64,000 nucleotides of DNA. Origin: Clostridia bacterium (GTDB lineage: Bacteria > Bacillota > Clostridia > Oscillospirales > CAG-272). Positions within the stretch are counted from its first letter, which is position 1. Each line of letters starts with the position of its first letter. The stretch lies in contig JAFVUF010000015.1 in NCBI GenBank assembly GCA_017502875.1, positions 43,796 to 107,795 of the forward strand. The letters are read 5' to 3'. Both the position numbers and the translations under genes were made by a program. Shown piece after piece: positions 43,113 to 52,762 of the stretch. The notes under the pieces were generated by a model that was given only the letters and a program-made list of their open reading frames with translations, searched no databases and was not told the origin of the DNA.

Positions 43113-44465
43113 TCAGCAAACACCCTGAGCGAGCATTGCGTCAGCGACTTTAAGGAAGCCTGCGATGTTAGCGCCTGCGACAAGGTCATCGCCAAGACCG
43201 TACTTGTTAGCCGCGTCAACGGAAGCCTTGAAGATGTTCTTCATAATCTGGTGGAGCTTCTCGTCAACCTCCTCAGCGGTCCAGCTGTAACGCATGGAGT
43301 TCTGAGACATCTCAAGACCGGAGGTAGCAACGCCGCCCGCGTTAACAGCCTTAGAGGGAGCTACGATAACGCCTGCGTTTTTGAGCATAGCGACTGCCTC
43401 GTTGGTGGTAGGCATATTGGAAACCTCTACGTAGTACTTTACGCCGTTTGCGATGATCTTCTCGGCGTCAGCCTCGCGAACCTCGTTCTGAGTAGCGCAG
43501 GGCATAAGAATGTCTGCCTTTACGCCCCAAGGCTTCTCGCCCGCAAAGAAGGGAACGCCGAACTTATCCGCGTAGTCCTGAACTCTGTTGCGGCAGGAAG
43601 CGCGCATTTCAAGCATGTAAGCGATTTTTTCGGGGGTGTTTATGCCGTCCTCGTCGTAGATATAGCCGTCGGGACCGGAAATAACTATTACCTTACCGCC
43701 AAGCTCGGTTACCTTCTGAACGGTACCCCAAGCAACGTTACCGAAGCCCGAAACCACAAAGGTCTTGCCCTTTATGTCGTCTCCGAAGTGCTTAAGCATC
43801 TCGCAGGTGTAGTAAACCGCGCCGTAGCCGGTAGCCTCGGGACGAATGAGAGAACCTCCGTAGGAAAGTCCCTTGCCGGTAAGAACGCCGGTGAACTCGT
43901 CGCGGAGTCTCTTATACTGACCGAACAGGTATCCGATCTCTCTTGCGCCTACTCCGATGTCGCCCGCGGGAACGTCGGTGTCCGCGCCGATGTACTTCTG
44001 AAGCTCAGTCATGAAGCTCTGGCAGAAGCGCATAACCTCAGCGTCAGACTTGCCCTGGGGATCGAAGTCCGCGCCGCCCTTGCCGCCGCCCATAGGGAGA
44101 GAGGTGAGGGAGTTCTTAAAGGTCTGCTCAAAGCCGAGGAACTTGATAATAGACTCGTTAACGGAGGGGTGGAAGCGAAGTCCGCCCTTGTAAGGACCGA
44201 TAGCGGAGTTAAACTGAATACGGAAGCCTCTGTTTACCTGAACCTTGCCACTGTCATCAACCCACGGAACACGGAACTTGATGATTCTCTCAGGCTCTAC
44301 CATGCGCTCAAGAACGCCGCTGGTTACGTACTGGGGGCTCTGCTCGATAACGGGCTCGATGGATTCAAGCACCTCTTTTACAGTCTGATGGAACTCAGGC
44401 TCATTCGCGTTTCTCTTGATAACCTTTTCCATAAGCTCGTTAAGATACTGATTTTTGAAACTCAT
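43113..44465 (-). CDS. gdhA: Glutamate dehydrogenase (NADP-type layout)
   Basis: Interconverts glutamate and 2-oxoglutarate plus ammonia. The 450-residue protein shows the family's substrate lysines in PYKGGLRFHPSVN and LPMGGGKGGADFDPQGKSDAEVMRFCQSF, GDIGVGAREIGYLFG, and the Rossmann segment VSGFGNVAWGTVQK. Length and sequence resemble hexameric bacterial GdhA used for ammonia assimilation with NADPH, though clostridial NAD forms exist. It is transcribed alone from a consensus promoter with a leader of about 97 bases. With two amino acid importers and an aminotransferase nearby it fits a nitrogen-centred metabolism. Confidence 0.95.
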   Translation of the reverse strand: MSFKNQYLNELMEKVIKRNANEPEFHQTVKEVLESIEPVIEQSPQYVTSGVLERMVEPERIIKFRVPWVDDSGKVQVNRGFRIQFNSAIGPYKGGLRFHPSVNESIIKFLGFEQTFKNSLTSLPMGGGKGGADFDPQGKSDAEVMRFCQSFMTELQKYIGADTDVPAGDIGVGAREIGYLFGQYKRLRDEFTGVLTGKGLSYGGSLIRPEATGYGAVYYTCEMLKHFGDDIKGKTFVVSGFGNVAWGTVQKVTELGGKVIVISGPDGYIYDEDGINTPEKIAYMLEMRASCRNRVQDYADKFGVPFFAGEKPWGVKADILMPCATQNEVREADAEKIIANGVKYYVEVSNMPTTNEAVAMLKNAGVIVAPSKAVNAGGVATSGLEMSQNSMRYSWTAEEVDEKLHQIMKNIFKASVDAANKYGLGDDLVAGANIAGFLKVADAMLAQGVC

Positions 44466-44568
44466 TTTTGGATACCTTCCTATTTTTAAAAGTTTTGCCG
44501 TGAAGCTTACAATAAATTATATGCAGTTTCTGTAAGACGTTCAATTATCTGTCTTAACCGACTTTTAT

Positions 44569-44597
44569 ATTATAAAACAGTTTAAAAGGTTTGTCAA
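44569..44597 (-). promoter_or_regulatory. Consensus sigma-A promoter of gdhA
   Basis: Minus-strand TTGACA (44592-44597) and TATAAT (44569-44574), both perfect, 17 bases apart. The leader can form a hairpin (AAGAC/GTCTT arms); no known riboswitch was recognised. Confidence 0.88.
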
Positions 44598-44673
44598 TAC
44601 TTTAAGGTATAAAAATACATTAAATTTGCTTATATTTTACATAAATTTTCGTTATACGTGGCTTTTATACATA

Positions 44674-46995
44674 TTACGACGCTTTTTTGATTTTTATAAC
44701 CATCGCGCTCATATCGTCCTTACGCCCCTTTTGCTCTATCGCCCTTGAAAGAATTCTGTCGGCAAGCTCCTTTGCGGTAAGGGTTCCGAAAAGCCCCAAG
44801 ACGTCGCTGACCTTAAAGCTATCCTGCGGGCCCTCGGAAACTCCGTCGCTGACCATTACGACAGTATCTCCGTCATCGAGCTGAAGCTCGGTTTTGGAGA
44901 GATTTGTGTCCTTGTTTATGCCAAGCGGCATGCTTGCTCCGTCGCAGCAGTATACGCTGCCGCCTCTCAGGATATATGAGGCGGAGGCGTGGCTTTTGGT
45001 TACGGTGGCGTTTCCGTTCACAAGGTCGAGCTTTAATAGGTCTACGGTGGAAAAGCATTCGTCGCAAAGTGTTCCGAGAGCCTCGCCTGTAAGCTTCATA
45101 GCGGTCTGCTCCTCAAGCTTTGAGAGCATAAGTCCCTTTACAAGCTCTGCCGTAAGCGCGGAGCTTTTTCCTGCCTGAGCGCCGCTTCCCATTCCGTCGG
45201 CGATTAAGGCGTAGAGGTTTCCGTCTCCGTCTCCGAAGCTTAACGCGGTATCTCCGTTTACCGTTTCTCCGCTTTTACAGGCTGAGGAAAACGCTACCTC
45301 GGCGCTGAGCTTTTCAGCAGGAGAAAAAACCGCGGGAGAATTCGGCGCGTCGTCATAGGCAGGCGGCAGATAAGGGAGTGAAAACAGCTTTTCAAGAGTT
45401 TTGTTAAGCTCCGGCAGAGCGCGTTTCAGCTTATCTCTTTTCGCTCCGTATACGTAGAGCCTTTTACGGGTTTTGCCTATTACAGATACCCTCGCAAACG
45501 GAACGCCTGACGAGTAAAGCGATTTGGCTATCGCCTTTTCGGCGTCTCTGTCAAAAACAAGCTCGTTTTCTGCGTTTTCAGCTACGGCGGAAAGCATTGA
45601 CGCCACTGAGGAATAGCTTAAAAGCAACGGCTCATCGCTTATTGAATTTATTTTCGGCGGTGTCGGAGCCTCGGCTCTTGCGCGCTCGATAAGCTCTCTC
45701 AGCCGAATACAGTGCGCCGAGAGGTAGGGCGGGATATCCGTTCTGCCCTTTGCGGCGCTTGATATCAGCTCGCTCAGAGCCTTACGGGTGCGCTCCGACT
45801 CACTGTCAAAGCATATCGGGTTCATGGCGCAGTGCTCGCAAAAGCCGGCGCATATTCTTTCAAGCGCCGCGTCGGTATTTACGTCAGCCGCTTCCGATTC
45901 CCTTGTTACCTGAGTTACGTTTTCAGATAGCGCTTTAAGTCCGTCTGATACATGGCGAAGCCCCTTCCATGATGAAAGGTGGGCGAGCATAGCGGCAGAG
46001 CTGTCGGAATAGCTGTCCCCGTCGGGAAGACTAAAGGGGTACGGGAAGCCTGACGGCAGAAAGCCGTAGCGCAATACCGGAGTTATTACGGCGGTGGCTA
46101 TAACGGCTTCCGGAACAAATGTTATGAGCGATGACGCGCCGCCTACAAGCATTGCCGAAACACACGCTATCAGTACCGAAATTCCGCAGGCGCTGAATAC
46201 TCCAAAGGAAAAGATTATGGCAGACGAAGCGCCGAGAAGCGTGTAAGCGAGAAAGTACGTCGGCGAGGTGATATATCCGAGAACAAAGCCAAAGATTACA
46301 GCTCTGACTATGCCGCCCTGCTTTGCTACGCACAGTATCAAAAACACGGCGAAAAGCGTACCGAGAGAGCAGAAGGCGTAGGTGATACCTGTGGCGCAGT
46401 AGACCGCGCAGGAAAAGACGGAGAGCATAGAAAGCTCGTAAAGGAAGCGAGAGGCTCTGCCGTTTACGGATTTGTTGAAGTAGACGGAGAAAACAAGCGT
46501 AATTACGGGAAGGGTTATGAGGGTGGCAACTGTGATTCTGGCGCTTTCGCCGTTTATTCCGTTTGACGCCAGATACATTGCGCAGCTCGCCATAGCTCCT
46601 ACCGCCGAGGCGGAAAGCTTCGACACCGGCTTTTCGGAAAATATATGAGTGTCAGAGTCTGCTTTTGATTTAGCGGAGGAGATTATACGCAGTATAAAAA
46701 TCAGTCCGAGCGTAAGGAAGCGCTCTATGCTCGCGTGTCCGTAATAGACCGTTCCAAGCACGTTTCCGAGAAAAACAAAAGGTGTGTAGGCGCCGGAAGC
46801 GCATAAAAGGGCGTCGGAGAGGGGTATGCCGAGCGAAAGCGAGGTGTACGGAAGCTCTTTTGAGCACATAATAAAGGCTACCAATGTGAATACCGCGGCA
46901 AGAGCGAGGCACATAAGCCTATCTCTGCGGCTTTTTTTCGTAAAAGACGAAAAAATCGCGCCGTCTTTTTTTGAGTTTTTTAGTTCTGTTGTCAT
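44674..46995 (-). CDS. spoIIE: Stage II sporulation protein E (PP2C-type phosphatase)
   Basis: SpoIIE dephosphorylates SpoIIAA and so releases sigma-F in the forespore; it also helps place the polar septum. The 773-residue protein has an N-terminal membrane region of about ten helices (residues 30-310), a central regulatory/FtsZ-interaction region with a cysteine cluster (CAGFCEHCAMNPIC), and a C-terminal PP2C-like domain from about residue 560. The metal-binding motifs are ADGMGSGAQAGK and MVSDGVSEG. It is monocistronic. An unusual promoter with a 21-base spacer lies just upstream, as in Bacillus spoIIE. Confidence 0.95.
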   Translation of the reverse strand: MTTELKNSKKDGAIFSSFTKKSRRDRLMCLALAAVFTLVAFIMCSKELPYTSLSLGIPLSDALLCASGAYTPFVFLGNVLGTVYYGHASIERFLTLGLIFILRIISSAKSKADSDTHIFSEKPVSKLSASAVGAMASCAMYLASNGINGESARITVATLITLPVITLVFSVYFNKSVNGRASRFLYELSMLSVFSCAVYCATGITYAFCSLGTLFAVFLILCVAKQGGIVRAVIFGFVLGYITSPTYFLAYTLLGASSAIIFSFGVFSACGISVLIACVSAMLVGGASSLITFVPEAVIATAVITPVLRYGFLPSGFPYPFSLPDGDSYSDSSAAMLAHLSSWKGLRHVSDGLKALSENVTQVTRESEAADVNTDAALERICAGFCEHCAMNPICFDSESERTRKALSELISSAAKGRTDIPPYLSAHCIRLRELIERARAEAPTPPKINSISDEPLLLSYSSVASMLSAVAENAENELVFDRDAEKAIAKSLYSSGVPFARVSVIGKTRKRLYVYGAKRDKLKRALPELNKTLEKLFSLPYLPPAYDDAPNSPAVFSPAEKLSAEVAFSSACKSGETVNGDTALSFGDGDGNLYALIADGMGSGAQAGKSSALTAELVKGLMLSKLEEQTAMKLTGEALGTLCDECFSTVDLLKLDLVNGNATVTKSHASASYILRGGSVYCCDGASMPLGINKDTNLSKTELQLDDGDTVVMVSDGVSEGPQDSFKVSDVLGLFGTLTAKELADRILSRAIEQKGRKDDMSAMVIKIKKAS

Positions 46996-47035
46996 TTTTT
47001 ATATCCTTTCCTTTTTATATCTGTATTCATCATGT

Positions 47036-47068
47036 ATTTTACAACAAATTCGGCGCAAATTATGTAAA
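47036..47068 (-). promoter_or_regulatory. Candidate Spo0A-type promoter of spoIIE (21-base spacer)
   Basis: Minus-strand TTTACA (47063-47068) and TAAAAT (47036-47041) are 21 bases apart. CGCCGAA (47049-47055), one mismatch from the 0A box TGNCGAA, lies between them. Bacillus spoIIE has the same unusual spacing and needs Spo0A. Confidence 0.4.
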
Positions 47069-47283
47069 AATATGGAAACGGACTCAGAGTAAATGCCTTA
47101 AATGTGTTTTTTGTGAAATATTATCATCAAAAAAGAAAAGTTAACAAAAAAGTCGTTTATTTTTTGTGGATAATATAGTAAAATACTTAGTAACTGTAAA
47201 AATGGCTTTCGCCGATTTTGGTGAAAAGTTACAAAAGGATATAAATTCAGCTTCAAGTTATTTTTGAAAGGAATGGTCATAAA

Positions 47284-48426
47284 ATGACTGATAAGAGAGA
47301 CTATTACGAGGTCCTCGGAATAGATAAGTCTGCAGACGACGACAAAATAAAGAAGGCTTATCGCCAGATGGCGAAGAAGTATCACCCAGATATGAATCCG
47401 GGCGATAAGGACGCCGAGTCGAAATTCAAAGAGGTGAACGAGGCGTACGCGGTGCTGAGCGACCCCGAAAAAAAGCAGATATACGATCAGTACGGACACG
47501 ACGGTCTTGATCCTACGTCAGGCGCAGGTCAGGGCTTCGGTGGCTTTGGCGGCGGCTTCGGCGGAATGGATTTCGGAGATATATTCGGAAGCTTTTTTGG
47601 CGGCGGAAGCCGCGGTGAGCGCAGAAACGCGCCCAGAAGGGGCGACGACATAACGTACAGAGTTACGGTAACCTTTGAGGAGGCGGCATTCGGCTGCTCG
47701 AAGACCGTAGAATACAAACGCATCGAAACCTGCTCTGAGTGCTCGGGCAAGGGAGCGAAGAACGCAAATGACGTTGAGACCTGCTCTCGCTGTAAGGGAA
47801 GCGGAACCGTAACGGTAACGCAGAGAACGATGTTCGGTATGATGCAGTCGCAAAAGACCTGTGATAGCTGTAAGGGACGGGGTAAGATAATCAAGAATCC
47901 TTGCGGAAACTGTCGCGGTACGGGTAATGTTAAGGTACTGAAAAAGCTGGACGTCAATATCCCCGCGGGAGTTGACGAGGGCGGAAGGATATGCTTGCGC
48001 GGTCAGGGTAACGCGGGAATAAACGGAGGCGGATACGGAGACCTTTACATCATCGTTTCGCTTCGTCCTCACGATATATTTGAAAGAAACGGCAACGATC
48101 TCTACTGCGAGATACCGGTTTCGTACGCTGAGCTGACGCTTGGCGCGGAGCTTGATATACCAACGCTTTCCGGCACAGTTAAGTATACTATTCCAGAGGG
48201 CACGCAGAGTGGAACGCAGTTTGTCATAAAGGGCAAGGGTGTGGTTTATTACAACACCAAAAATTACGGTAATCTCTATTTTACCGTTGTGATGGAGACG
48301 CCTAAGAATCTTTCCTCCGAGGCAAAGGAGGCGCTGAGAAAATTCGATACGCTCTGCAAGACGTCGAATTATTCAAAAAAACAGCGCTTTGCCGAAAAGA
48401 TAACTAATCTCTTTAAAAAGAAATAA
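47284..48426 (+). CDS. dnaJ: Chaperone DnaJ (Hsp40)
   Basis: DnaJ delivers clients to DnaK and stimulates its ATPase. The 380-residue class A protein has a J domain (residues 1-70, HPD motif in KKYHPDMNP) and a Gly/Phe region (about 78-115). Four CxxCxGxG zinc repeats follow ([32 protein letters not shown]), then the two C-terminal beta domains. Unlike many Firmicutes, hrcA, grpE and dnaK are not upstream and no CIRCE element was seen, so it may be separated from the heat-shock operon. prmA follows 13 bases later, a common pairing. Confidence 0.96.
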   Translation: MTDKRDYYEVLGIDKSADDDKIKKAYRQMAKKYHPDMNPGDKDAESKFKEVNEAYAVLSDPEKKQIYDQYGHDGLDPTSGAGQGFGGFGGGFGGMDFGDIFGSFFGGGSRGERRNAPRRGDDITYRVTVTFEEAAFGCSKTVEYKRIETCSECSGKGAKNANDVETCSRCKGSGTVTVTQRTMFGMMQSQKTCDSCKGRGKIIKNPCGNCRGTGNVKVLKKLDVNIPAGVDEGGRICLRGQGNAGINGGGYGDLYIIVSLRPHDIFERNGNDLYCEIPVSYAELTLGAELDIPTLSGTVKYTIPEGTQSGTQFVIKGKGVVYYNTKNYGNLYFTVVMETPKNLSSEAKEALRKFDTLCKTSNYSKKQRFAEKITNLFKKK

Positions 48427-48439
48427 GGACGGATAAAAT

Positions 48440-49354
48440 ATGAGCTGGACTCAAATCAGAGTTGAATGTGAGCTTAGCGAGCTTGATACCGTTTCCGCGG
48501 TAATGAGCATGGTAGATAACGGTCTTATGATCGAGGATTACAGCGACGTTACCGACGGAATGAACGCTATCTACGGCGAGCTTCTTGACGAGGAGATAAA
48601 AAATAAGGATAAGACGAAGGCTGCGGTTTCCGTATATCTTTCCGAGCACAGAAGCGTTCCTGAAGCTATATATATGCTTACCTCCCGCTTCGATTCCCTC
48701 GGTATAAACGTAAAGATAGAAACTAAGGGAATGGACGAGACGGATTGGGCGAACTGCTGGAAAAAATACTATAAGCCCGTAATGATAGGTAAGAATATCG
48801 TAATCGTTCCCATGTGGGAGGAATACGAGCCAAAGCCGTCGGACGTGATAGTAAGAATGGATCCCGGAATGGCGTTTGGTACCGGAACACACGAGACTAC
48901 CGCGCTTTGCGCGGAATTCATAGAAAAATATATAAAGCGGGGTGTTCGAGCGCTTGACGTCGGAACTGGAAGCGGAATTCTCGCTATCCTAGCCTCAAAG
49001 CTAGGCGCCGACTCGGTAGACGCTCTCGATATCGACGCCAATGCCGTGAAGGTTGCTAAGGAAAACTGCGAGCAGAACGGAGTACTTAACGTTACCTGCC
49101 GTCAGTCTGATCTTATTCGCTCGGCTACGGGAAAATATGACTTTATCAGCGCGAATATAGTTGCCGATATCATTATAAGAATGGCTGACAACGTAGGTGA
49201 TTTTCTTGCTAGCGACGGTATTCTGGTTGTATCAGGTATAATCGAGTCGCAGGCGGAGCAGGTGGTTTCCGTGTTTACCGCCAAAGGCTTTATGCTTGTG
49301 GACAAGCTTGATAAGAACGACTGGAACGCGTTTGTGTTCAAAAAGAAAGTATAA
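48440..49354 (+). CDS. prmA: Ribosomal protein L11 methyltransferase PrmA
   Basis: PrmA trimethylates several lysines and the N-terminus of L11 using S-adenosylmethionine. The 304-residue protein has the N-terminal L11-recognition domain, a linker with TDWANCWKKYYKP, the MDPGMAFGTGTHETT motif, the SAM site LDVGTGSGILAI, and the catalytic-site SANIVADII. It lies 13 bases after dnaJ with AGGACGG in front, so the two are co-transcribed. Confidence 0.94.
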   Translation: MSWTQIRVECELSELDTVSAVMSMVDNGLMIEDYSDVTDGMNAIYGELLDEEIKNKDKTKAAVSVYLSEHRSVPEAIYMLTSRFDSLGINVKIETKGMDETDWANCWKKYYKPVMIGKNIVIVPMWEEYEPKPSDVIVRMDPGMAFGTGTHETTALCAEFIEKYIKRGVRALDVGTGSGILAILASKLGADSVDALDIDANAVKVAKENCEQNGVLNVTCRQSDLIRSATGKYDFISANIVADIIIRMADNVGDFLASDGILVVSGIIESQAEQVVSVFTAKGFMLVDKLDKNDWNAFVFKKKV

Positions 49355-49428
49355 AACTAAGGCTTGGGCACAATCGGTAATAATAGACAAAAAAATTAAA
49401 GAAATTTATTTAAATTTTCAAAAACCTA

Positions 49429-49457
49429 TTGAAAAATGCCTAAAAATAGTGTAGAAT
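49429..49457 (+). promoter_or_regulatory. sigma-A promoter of the PucR/CdaR-type gene
   Basis: TTGAAA (49429-49434), 17 bases, TAGAAT (49452-49457), 64 bases before the start codon. Confidence 0.65.
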
Positions 49458-49521
49458 AATAATATATATTCCACAAAATTAGCAAACCACAACGCTGATA
49501 GAATTCGAAGGAGAAAAATTT

Positions 49522-50607
49522 ATGTCCAACAGATTATTCCAAGGAGTTATTCTGCAGATGAAGGATACGGTAGACAGAGTTATCGGAGTTATCGACGATA
49601 ACGGCGTCATCATTTCGTGCAGTGAGCAGGTTAAAATAGGAGAACTCCGTCAGGGCGTAAGAGATGAGATGGTGTATACCAATGACGCGGTAATAGCGGG
49701 AGGCTACACATACAGACCGATAGGTAATTCCTCGAAGATTGAGAATATCGTGTTTGTTGAGGGCGAGGATAAGATGGCGGATAAGTTCGCTATGATGCTT
49801 TCTATTTCTCTTAGCAACATAAAGAGCCTTTATGACGAAAAGTACGACAAGGCGTCGTTTATTAAGAACGTCATTCTTGATAATATTCTTCCAAGCGACA
49901 TATACATAAAATCAAAGGAGCTTCATTTCGCCTCTGACGTCAATCGCGTTGTGTTCCTTATAAGATTCCACGGCAAATCTGAAGTGATACCCTTCGATAT
50001 GGTACAGAATATGTACCCCGACAAGAACAAGGATTACGTTATCAGCGTCGGTGAACAGGATATCGTTCTTGTAAAGGAAATGAAAGGGCACGCGGAACCT
50101 AAGGAGATAGAGAAGATTGCGGAGAGTATCTCCAATACCATTAGCTCCGAGTTCTACGCCAAGGTTTTGATAGGCGTCGGTACGGTGGTTGAAAACATAA
50201 AGGACCTTGCGCGTTCCTATAAGGAAGCTCAGGTGGCGCTTGAGGTAGGCAAGGTATTCGATAGCGATAAAAATATCGTAAGCTATGAAAATCTCGGTAT
50301 AGGAAGACTTATCTATCAGCTTCCGACAACTCTCTGCGAAATGTTCTTGCAGGAGGTCTTTAAGAAGGGCTCGATGGATTCTCTTGACCGCGAGGCACTC
50401 ATTACCATTCAGGCGTTTTTCGAGAACAACCTTAATGTTTCGGAAACGTCAAGAAAGTTATTTGTTCACAGAAACACTCTTATTTACAGACTTGAGAAGA
50501 TTCGCAAGATGACGGGCCTTGATTTGCGTGAGTTCGAGGACGCAATCACATTCAAGGTAGCTCTTATGGTTAAGCGTTACCTTACCTCAAAGCCCGTAAA
50601 ATTCTAA
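49522..50607 (+). CDS. PucR/CdaR-family transcriptional regulator
   Basis: The 361-residue protein ends in a PucR-type helix-turn-helix (about residues 300-355; FFENNLNVSETSRKLFVHRNTLIYRLEKI...), preceded by a GGDEF-like fold characteristic of CdaR proteins (ARSYKEAQVALEVGK). The N-terminal 110 residues (VIGVIDDNGVIISCSEQ) resemble a small-ligand sensing domain. Relatives respond to sugars acids, purines or amino acids. It stands alone, with greA following 51 bases later. Its targets cannot be deduced from the neighbourhood. Confidence 0.85.
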   Translation: MSNRLFQGVILQMKDTVDRVIGVIDDNGVIISCSEQVKIGELRQGVRDEMVYTNDAVIAGGYTYRPIGNSSKIENIVFVEGEDKMADKFAMMLSISLSNIKSLYDEKYDKASFIKNVILDNILPSDIYIKSKELHFASDVNRVVFLIRFHGKSEVIPFDMVQNMYPDKNKDYVISVGEQDIVLVKEMKGHAEPKEIEKIAESISNTISSEFYAKVLIGVGTVVENIKDLARSYKEAQVALEVGKVFDSDKNIVSYENLGIGRLIYQLPTTLCEMFLQEVFKKGSMDSLDREALITIQAFFENNLNVSETSRKLFVHRNTLIYRLEKIRKMTGLDLREFEDAITFKVALMVKRYLTSKPVKF

Positions 50608-50658
50608 TTAATCGCACCTGTAAACCGAAATTAAGCACCGAAAGGATATAAATATAAA

Positions 50659-51141
50659 ATGGCAAAGCAGAATTTTGAAACTAGAGAAGGTCTTAAAAAG
50701 CTTCAGGACGAGCTCGCACACAGAAAGGGCGCTGAAAGAAACAGAATAAAGGAGGCTATCGCGGTAGCGAAGGGCTTCGGAGACCTTTCCGAAAACAGTG
50801 AGTACGACGAGGCAAGAGAACAGCAGGCTAAAAACGAGCACCGTATTCAAGAGCTTGAGGAGATGCTCAAGAACACAGTTGTTATAGAGGAAAGCGAGGC
50901 GTCAGCCGATAAGGTAACGCTCGGCAAGACGGTTAAGGTAAGAAACGAGAGCAACGGCAAGGAGTATGTATACGTTATGGTAGGTTCCACCGAGGCGGAC
51001 CCGTTCCAGAGCCGTATATCTAACCTTTCCCCCATCGGAAGCGCGCTTATGGGCGCTAAGGTGGGCGACACCGTAACTGCTACGGGAACACCTAAGGGAG
51101 CTGTGGACTACACCGTTCTCGAAGTAAATAAGACTAATTAA
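50659..51141 (+). CDS. greA: Transcription elongation factor GreA
   Basis: GreA rescues backtracked RNA polymerase by stimulating cleavage of the nascent RNA. The 160-residue protein has the N-terminal coiled coil with the tip acidic residues in [17 protein letters not shown], and the C-terminal FKBP-like domain with [15 protein letters not shown]. Its usual place beside lysS is kept (34 bases apart, same strand), so the two are probably one transcript. Confidence 0.96.
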   Translation: MAKQNFETREGLKKLQDELAHRKGAERNRIKEAIAVAKGFGDLSENSEYDEAREQQAKNEHRIQELEEMLKNTVVIEESEASADKVTLGKTVKVRNESNGKEYVYVMVGSTEADPFQSRISNLSPIGSALMGAKVGDTVTATGTPKGAVDYTVLEVNKTN

Positions 51142-51175
51142 AAGACTTAGACATAGCAAAAGGATAATACAGTTA

Positions 51176-52687
51176 ATGGAAGAGATTTTAGAGAACCAAG
51201 AGGAGCTTCACGAGCTTCTTAAAGTAAGACGGGATAAGCTTGACGAGCTTAAAAACGCCGGCAGAGACCCCTTTGCCGTTACGAAGTTTGACGTTACGGC
51301 GGAGAGCGCGGCTATAAAGGCAGAGTTTGAAAGACTTGAGGCTGAAAAGGGCGAGGAGCTTGGAGAAGGCTACACCGTTACTGTCGCAGGAAGAATAATG
51401 AGCCGCAGAATAATGGGTAAGGCGAGCTTCATGGACGTTCAGGACGGAAGCGGCAGAATTCAGAGCTACGTCAGGAGAGATGACGTAGGCGAGGACGTTT
51501 ACGCGGACTTTAAAAAGTGGGATATAGGTGATATAATCGGAATTACGGGCTTCGTGTTCCGTACAAAAATGGGTGAAATATCAGTTCACGCCAAGGAAAT
51601 AAAGCTGCTTTCAAAGTCGCTTCGTCCACTTCCCGAAAAGTTCCACGGTCTAACTAATACCGATTTGCGTTACCGTCAGAGATACGTAGACCTTATAATG
51701 AACCCCGAGGTAAAGGACACCTTCATCAAGCGCTCTAAGATAATCAGCACTATCCGCCGTTATCTTGACGCTCAGGGCTTTATCGAGGTGGAAACTCCTA
51801 TGCTTGTTTCCAATGCGGGCGGAGCCTCGGCGCGTCCGTTTGAAACGCATTTCAACGCTCTTGACGAGGACCTCCGTCTCCGTATTTCTCTTGAGCTTTA
51901 CCTGAAAAGACTTATCGTTGGCGGAATGCCCAGAGTTTACGAGATAGGCAGAGTCTTCAGGAACGAGGGTCTTGACACCCGTCATAACCCCGAGTTCACC
52001 TTGATGGAGCTTTATCAGGCGTATACCGATTATCACGGAATGATGGACCTCACCGAGAATATGTACCGCCACGTAGCGATGGAGGTTCTCGGAACGACTA
52101 AAATAACCTATAACGGAATCGAAATGGACCTCGGCAAGCCCTTTGAACGTATAACCATGCTTGATGCTGTAAAGAAGTATTCTGGCGTTGACTTTAACGA
52201 GATACACACGCTTGAAGAAGCGAGAGAGGTTGCCGATAAGCACCATATCGAGTATGAGAAGCGTCATAAGAAGGGGGATATTCTCAATCTCTTCTTCGAG
52301 GAGTACGTAGAGGAGCATCTTATTCAGCCAACCTTCGTTATGGACCATCCGATAGAGATATCTCCGCTTACCAAGAAGAAGCCCGAAAATCCCGATTACG
52401 TCGAGAGATTTGAGTTCTTTATGAACGGCTGGGAGATGGCAAACGCTTATTCCGAGCTTAACGACCCCATCGACCAGAGAGAGCGCTTCGCCGCTCAGGA
52501 GGAGGCTCTTGCGCAGGGAGACGAGGAGGCTAACCATACCGATGAGGACTTCCTTAACGCCCTTGAAATAGGTATGCCCCCCACAGGAGGAATAGGCTTC
52601 GGTATCGACAGAATGTGCATGCTGCTTACCGATAGCGCGGCTATCCGCGACGTGCTTCTGTTTCCCACGATGAAGAATTTAGACTAA
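51176..52687 (+). CDS. lysS: Lysyl-tRNA synthetase, class II
   Basis: Charges tRNA-Lys with lysine. The 503-residue protein has an N-terminal anticodon-binding OB domain ([22 protein letters not shown]) and a class II catalytic core. Motif 2 is seen in [21 protein letters not shown] and motif 3 in [13 protein letters not shown]. It is the usual class II enzyme, not the class I form of some anaerobes. The start ATG at 51176 follows AAAGGA. A strong terminator follows. Confidence 0.97.
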   Translation: MEEILENQEELHELLKVRRDKLDELKNAGRDPFAVTKFDVTAESAAIKAEFERLEAEKGEELGEGYTVTVAGRIMSRRIMGKASFMDVQDGSGRIQSYVRRDDVGEDVYADFKKWDIGDIIGITGFVFRTKMGEISVHAKEIKLLSKSLRPLPEKFHGLTNTDLRYRQRYVDLIMNPEVKDTFIKRSKIISTIRRYLDAQGFIEVETPMLVSNAGGASARPFETHFNALDEDLRLRISLELYLKRLIVGGMPRVYEIGRVFRNEGLDTRHNPEFTLMELYQAYTDYHGMMDLTENMYRHVAMEVLGTTKITYNGIEMDLGKPFERITMLDAVKKYSGVDFNEIHTLEEAREVADKHHIEYEKRHKKGDILNLFFEEYVEEHLIQPTFVMDHPIEISPLTKKKPENPDYVERFEFFMNGWEMANAYSELNDPIDQRERFAAQEEALAQGDEEANHTDEDFLNALEIGMPPTGGIGFGIDRMCMLLTDSAAIRDVLLFPTMKNLD

Positions 52688-52693
52688 ATATTT

Positions 52694-52717
52694 AGCGCGC
52701 CGTTGCTGCGGCGCGCT
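52694..52717 (+). terminator. Terminator of greA-lysS
   Basis: Perfect 9-bp GC-rich stem AGCGCGCCG / CGGCGCGCT (52694-52702 with 52709-52717) followed by TTTTTG. Confidence 0.9.
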
Positions 52718-52730
52718 TTTTGTTACCAAA

Positions 52731-52753
52731 AAACCACGCCATAGGCGTGGTTT
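52731..52753 (-). terminator. Terminator of the PLMP-like/winged-helix gene
   Basis: 10-bp perfect stem AAACCACGCC / GGCGTGGTTT (52731-52740 with 52744-52753) with a 3-base loop. On the minus strand it runs into a T-rich end. Confidence 0.85.
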
Positions 52754-52762
52754 GGGCAGGTA

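Noticed and set aside
43095-44489. 464-codon open frame on the plus strand opposite gdhA
   Set aside because: It mirrors the gdhA gene, whose protein is a clear full-length glutamate dehydrogenase. The plus-strand translation has no family resemblance and runs through the terminator.
44466-44568. Riboswitch in the gdhA leader
   Set aside because: Only simple hairpins were found; no conserved core of a glutamine or other known riboswitch is visible.
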